Below are positions 15,911-18,267 of a stretch of DNA of 18,267 nt, one piece after another; within the stretch, counting starts at the first letter, position 1, and every line of letters starts with the position of its first letter. A model generated the notes under the pieces. The model saw nothing but the letters and a program-made list of their open reading frames with translations. It did not search any database and was not told the origin of the DNA. The stretch lies in NCBI GenBank assembly GCA_964618175.1, contig CAZTZX010000037.1:1-18267 (forward strand), read 5' to 3'. A program made the translations under genes and the position numbers. Source of the DNA: DTU018 sp964618175. Lineage in GTDB: Bacteria > Bacillota > Syntrophomonadia > Syntrophomonadales > Syntrophomonadaceae.

Positions 15911-15948
15911 ACTGCTTATCAATTATGGACCATGAGGAGAGGTTTTAG

Positions 15949-16725
15949 ATGGTTGTCAAGCGAGACAAAATAAATGTCCCAGAAGATGAAAGCACTAAAC
16001 AAGCTTATCAGAAGTACAAGGTTTTGAAGCAGGCAGTTGACCAATGGCAACAGGAACGCAGTGCTCATTGGCTAGCTGTGATGGTTTTGGCTCCCAAGCC
16101 TACCTATTTACCGCTCCTGGATCTACCCGAAGATGCAGTTATCGAGCTCTGGCAGCGATTGAATACCGCTGCCGGAGCCTCAATCACTGATACTGAGGCG
16201 CGAGAGCTTTGGAAGCAATTCAAAGATGACCCAGCCACTATGAACCCGGAGTTGATCTCCCATCTGCATTTGGCTTTAGGCGGCGTAGCTCAGCTAGCTG
16301 CCAAACAAGCTAAATCACAGGAGGTTCCGGCCATTGGGCCGTCATATATTGCTTCCGATGATCCGGCCACCAGTTACCTCTGTCCAGTTTGCGGTGAAGC
16401 AGCTACCGTGGCAATTCTCAAGCAACCTGATGGTCATCGACACCTACATTGTAATACCTGTGGTTTCGAATGGACGGTAAAACGTATGGGTTGCCTGTAC
16501 TGCCGAAATGAAGATGCTAAGCAACTGACCTATCTGAAAAACGAAGAGTTTCCCGGAATTGAAGTTCTTGTTTGCCAGGTATGTGGACATTATCTCAAGG
16601 AATTTGATGAGCGCCAATTGAGGGTTAAGGATTATATGTGGGAAGACCTCCGCACTCTTACCTTGAATTTTGCCACCGAACGTTGGTTAAGCGAAAACAC
16701 TAAAAACCGTGATCAATTTCATTAG
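15949..16725 (+). CDS. fdhE: FdhE, formate dehydrogenase accessory protein
   Basis: 258-residue cytoplasmic protein needed for assembly of active Tat-exported formate dehydrogenases; in E. coli it binds the catalytic subunits and iron through rubredoxin-like sites. Four CxxC pairs are visible: C145/C148 (CPVCG), C168/C171 (CNTCGFEW), C182/C185 (CLYC) and C209/C212 (CQVCGHY). It ends with DLRTLTLNFATERWL, a typical FdhE tail. It is shorter than E. coli FdhE (309). The start is ATG 15949 with GAGGAGAGG upstream. It is the last gene of the operon, 38 bp after the gamma subunit and followed by a strong terminator. Confidence 0.93.
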   Translation: MVVKRDKINVPEDESTKQAYQKYKVLKQAVDQWQQERSAHWLAVMVLAPKPTYLPLLDLPEDAVIELWQRLNTAAGASITDTEARELWKQFKDDPATMNPELISHLHLALGGVAQLAAKQAKSQEVPAIGPSYIASDDPATSYLCPVCGEAATVAILKQPDGHRHLHCNTCGFEWTVKRMGCLYCRNEDAKQLTYLKNEEFPGIEVLVCQVCGHYLKEFDERQLRVKDYMWEDLRTLTLNFATERWLSENTKNRDQFH

Positions 16726-16746
16726 CTAACCAAATAGTTTAATTAA

Positions 16747-16789
16747 GGTCCGAAATCAAACCGTATCGGCTTGGTTTCGGACCTTTTTT
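16747..16789 (+). terminator. Rho-independent terminator of the fdh operon
   Basis: GGTCCGAAA (16747-16755) pairs perfectly with TTTCGGACC (16775-16783), with further internal pairing possible, followed by six T (16784-16789). It lies 21 bp after the fdhE stop and closes the fdhABC-fdhE unit. Confidence 0.92.
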
Positions 16790-16903
16790 CTTGCATGGCT
16801 TAAGATTGGGCATCGCCCCTTACGCACTTTTTCATCAGACTCGGACAGTTCTCTGTCTGGCTTCATCTTGTAATTTCCTCTATAAAACACAGCTCAGATA
16901 GCC

Positions 16904-16909
16904 TATAAT
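16904..16909 (+). promoter_or_regulatory. Candidate -10 box of the flavoprotein gene
   Basis: A perfect TATAAT 33 bp before the ATG at 16943. The 17-bp-spaced -35 (TATAAA, 16881-16886) is weak. A GACAG/CTGTC hairpin lies upstream at about 16844-16857. The preceding terminator makes a separate promoter necessary. Confidence 0.35.
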
Positions 16910-16942
16910 TTGATTTAACCTGATAAAGGAGGCGATATATAA

Positions 16943-18267
16943 ATGAAAGTAATAATTATTGGTGGCGATGCTGCTGGCATGTCAGCGGCGTCCAAATTGA
17001 AAAGAGTGCAAAAAGATTGTGACATAACGATTTATGAAAAAGGCCTTTATCTCTCCTATGCCGCCTGTGGTTTACCTTATTTTGTTTCCTCCGAAGCAAT
17101 CGAAAAGGATGATTTAGTCCAGAGAACTAAAGAAGAATTTGAGAAAGCAGGCTTAAGGCCGGTTCTCCTTCACGAAGTTATTCGGGTTTGGCCGGATAAG
17201 AGAAAAGTGCTGGTTAGAGATCTATCTTCAGGCAATGAGTTCGAGGATACTTACGGCAAACTGTTAATTGCCACTGGTGCACGGCCTATTATTCCTAATT
17301 TCCCAGGTGTAAAACTGGATGGAGTGCTTTCCTTAAAAACTTTAGATGACGGCGTTTTCATGAAGGAAAAGCTCTCTGACCCCACCATTAAAAATGTTAC
17401 CATAGTGGGCGGTGGATATATCGGCATAGAGGTAGCGGAGAATTTAGCTCAAGCCGGCAAAAAGGTTCGCATTATTGAAATGGCCGAGAGGATCCTCATG
17501 CCCTTTGATCCCGAGATCGCCAAGTTCGCTCATTACGAGCTGGCAAGCTTGGGAGTTGGGATCCATGTTAATGAAAAACTGGACTCAATTGTTGGCAATA
17601 TTAAGGTAGAAAAGGTGGTCACTGATAAAGGTACCTATGATACAGATGTGGTTGTTCTGGCTTTAGGAGTAAAACCAGCTACCGATTTCCTAAAAGGCTC
17701 TGCTATACAATTGGCTGATAATGGTGCGGTAATAATCGATCGGGAAATGCGAACTAACACCGAAGATATTTATGCAGTGGGAGATTGTGCCCAAGTATAT
17801 AACTTGGCAAAAGAAGAAAACTCCTATATTGCTCTGGCTACCACCGCCAACAAATGCGGTAGGATCGCCGGTGAAAACTTAGCTGGCAAACACATCAAGT
17901 TTGTTGGTACTTTAGGTTCGTCCGCTCTCAAAGTGGGGTCAATAGAATTGGCCAGAACTGGCTTATCCGAAAAAGACGCCCAGGATTTAGATTTGGATTA
18001 CAAGAGCGTACTGGTTGAAGCCAGAAACACTCCTCATTACTTCCCCGATTCTTCGCCCATCTGGTTTAAGGTGATCTACGAAAACGGTACCAAGAGGATT
18101 CTAGGAGCACAAGGAGCAGGAAAACAAGGAGTAGTGCTGAGAATAAATGTTTTCGCCAGTGCCGTTTACAATAAAATGTCTACCAGCGAGTTAGGGATGT
18201 TGGATTTATGTTATGCTCCCCCATTTTCTACGGTGTGGGACGCTATTCATATTGCGGCCAATGCAGC
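16943..18267 (+). CDS. CoA-disulfide reductase / NADH oxidase-like flavoprotein (3' end beyond window)
   Basis: A pyridine nucleotide-disulfide oxidoreductase of the single-cysteine type, 441 residues visible. N-terminal FAD motif GGDAAG (7-12), then LSYAACGLPYF with the redox Cys42, which in this family forms a CoA-disulfide or a sulfenic acid. ATGARP follows, then the NAD(P)H motif VGGGYIGIEVAE (155-166), the second FAD motif IYAVGDCA (GDC at 280-282) and the C-terminal dimer domain with YAPPFSTVWD. Relatives include CoA-disulfide reductase, NADH oxidase (H2O2- or water-forming), persulfide/polysulfide reductases and NADPH:S0 oxidoreductase; which reaction applies is not readable. It should be cytoplasmic and serve thiol or oxygen defence. 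The start is ATG 16943, with AAAGGAGG 5-7 nt upstream. Only the extreme C-terminus seems cut by the window. It is a separate transcription unit from fdh. Confidence 0.9.
   Translation, partial: MKVIIIGGDAAGMSAASKLKRVQKDCDITIYEKGLYLSYAACGLPYFVSSEAIEKDDLVQRTKEEFEKAGLRPVLLHEVIRVWPDKRKVLVRDLSSGNEFEDTYGKLLIATGARPIIPNFPGVKLDGVLSLKTLDDGVFMKEKLSDPTIKNVTIVGGGYIGIEVAENLAQAGKKVRIIEMAERILMPFDPEIAKFAHYELASLGVGIHVNEKLDSIVGNIKVEKVVTDKGTYDTDVVVLALGVKPATDFLKGSAIQLADNGAVIIDREMRTNTEDIYAVGDCAQVYNLAKEENSYIALATTANKCGRIAGENLAGKHIKFVGTLGSSALKVGSIELARTGLSEKDAQDLDLDYKSVLVEARNTPHYFPDSSPIWFKVIYENGTKRILGAQGAGKQGVVLRINVFASAVYNKMSTSELGMLDLCYAPPFSTVWDAIHIAANA

Overview
The window looks like chromosome of an anaerobic, endospore-lineage Firmicute, most likely a syntrophic fatty-acid oxidiser of the Syntrophomonas type. 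This is inferred from gene content: a long acyl-CoA dehydrogenase, a selenocysteine-containing exported formate dehydrogenase with cytochrome b, sporulation sigma-K, a DUF3842 protein, strong GGAGG ribosome binding sites and several TTG starts. No species-level claim is possible from this alone. Two runs of exactly 100 N (3549-3648 and 15137-15236) are scaffold gaps that truncate three genes.

Layout. 1-1890, minus strand: the 5' part of a DUF3842 gene running off the left edge, then a MATE-family efflux transporter whose leader carries alternating C6/G6 tracts. 1891-2403: a gene-free region with a terminator-like hairpin at 2280-2320. 2404-3548, plus: a DEAD-box RNA helicase cut by the first gap. 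3649-6028, minus: comEC (C-terminus lost in the gap) and comEA, translationally coupled. 6229-7947, plus: acyl-CoA dehydrogenase with its own promoter and terminator. 8052-8753, minus: sigK, intact and uninterrupted. 8994-10945, plus: a metallo-beta-lactamase-fold protein and a FAD-dependent oxidoreductase of geranylgeranyl-reductase type. 10946-11706: a 0.76 kb gene-poor leader with a possible 19-codon membrane peptide gene and an inverted repeat. 11707-16725, plus: a formate dehydrogenase operon of alpha (UGA-encoded Sec196), beta (interrupted by the second gap), gamma (cytochrome b) and FdhE, closed by a strong terminator. 16943-18267, plus: a CoA-disulfide reductase/NADH oxidase-like flavoprotein running off the right edge.

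How it fits together. The formate dehydrogenase has a Tat signal on the catalytic subunit and a four-heme-ligand membrane cytochrome, so it should sit on the outer face of the membrane and exchange electrons with the menaquinone pool. In syntrophic fatty-acid oxidisers such an enzyme can take electrons from acyl-CoA dehydrogenases (via ETF and quinone) and make formate from CO2. The acyl-CoA dehydrogenase 4 kb upstream is compatible with that physiology, but the two are separate transcription units.

The clearest unusual biology is the in-frame UGA at 12292-12294 with a SECIS-like hairpin 11 nt downstream. A naive gene caller would split this one enzyme into a 206-residue and an 814-residue piece. 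I saw no CRISPR array, tRNA, rRNA, insertion sequence or phage gene.
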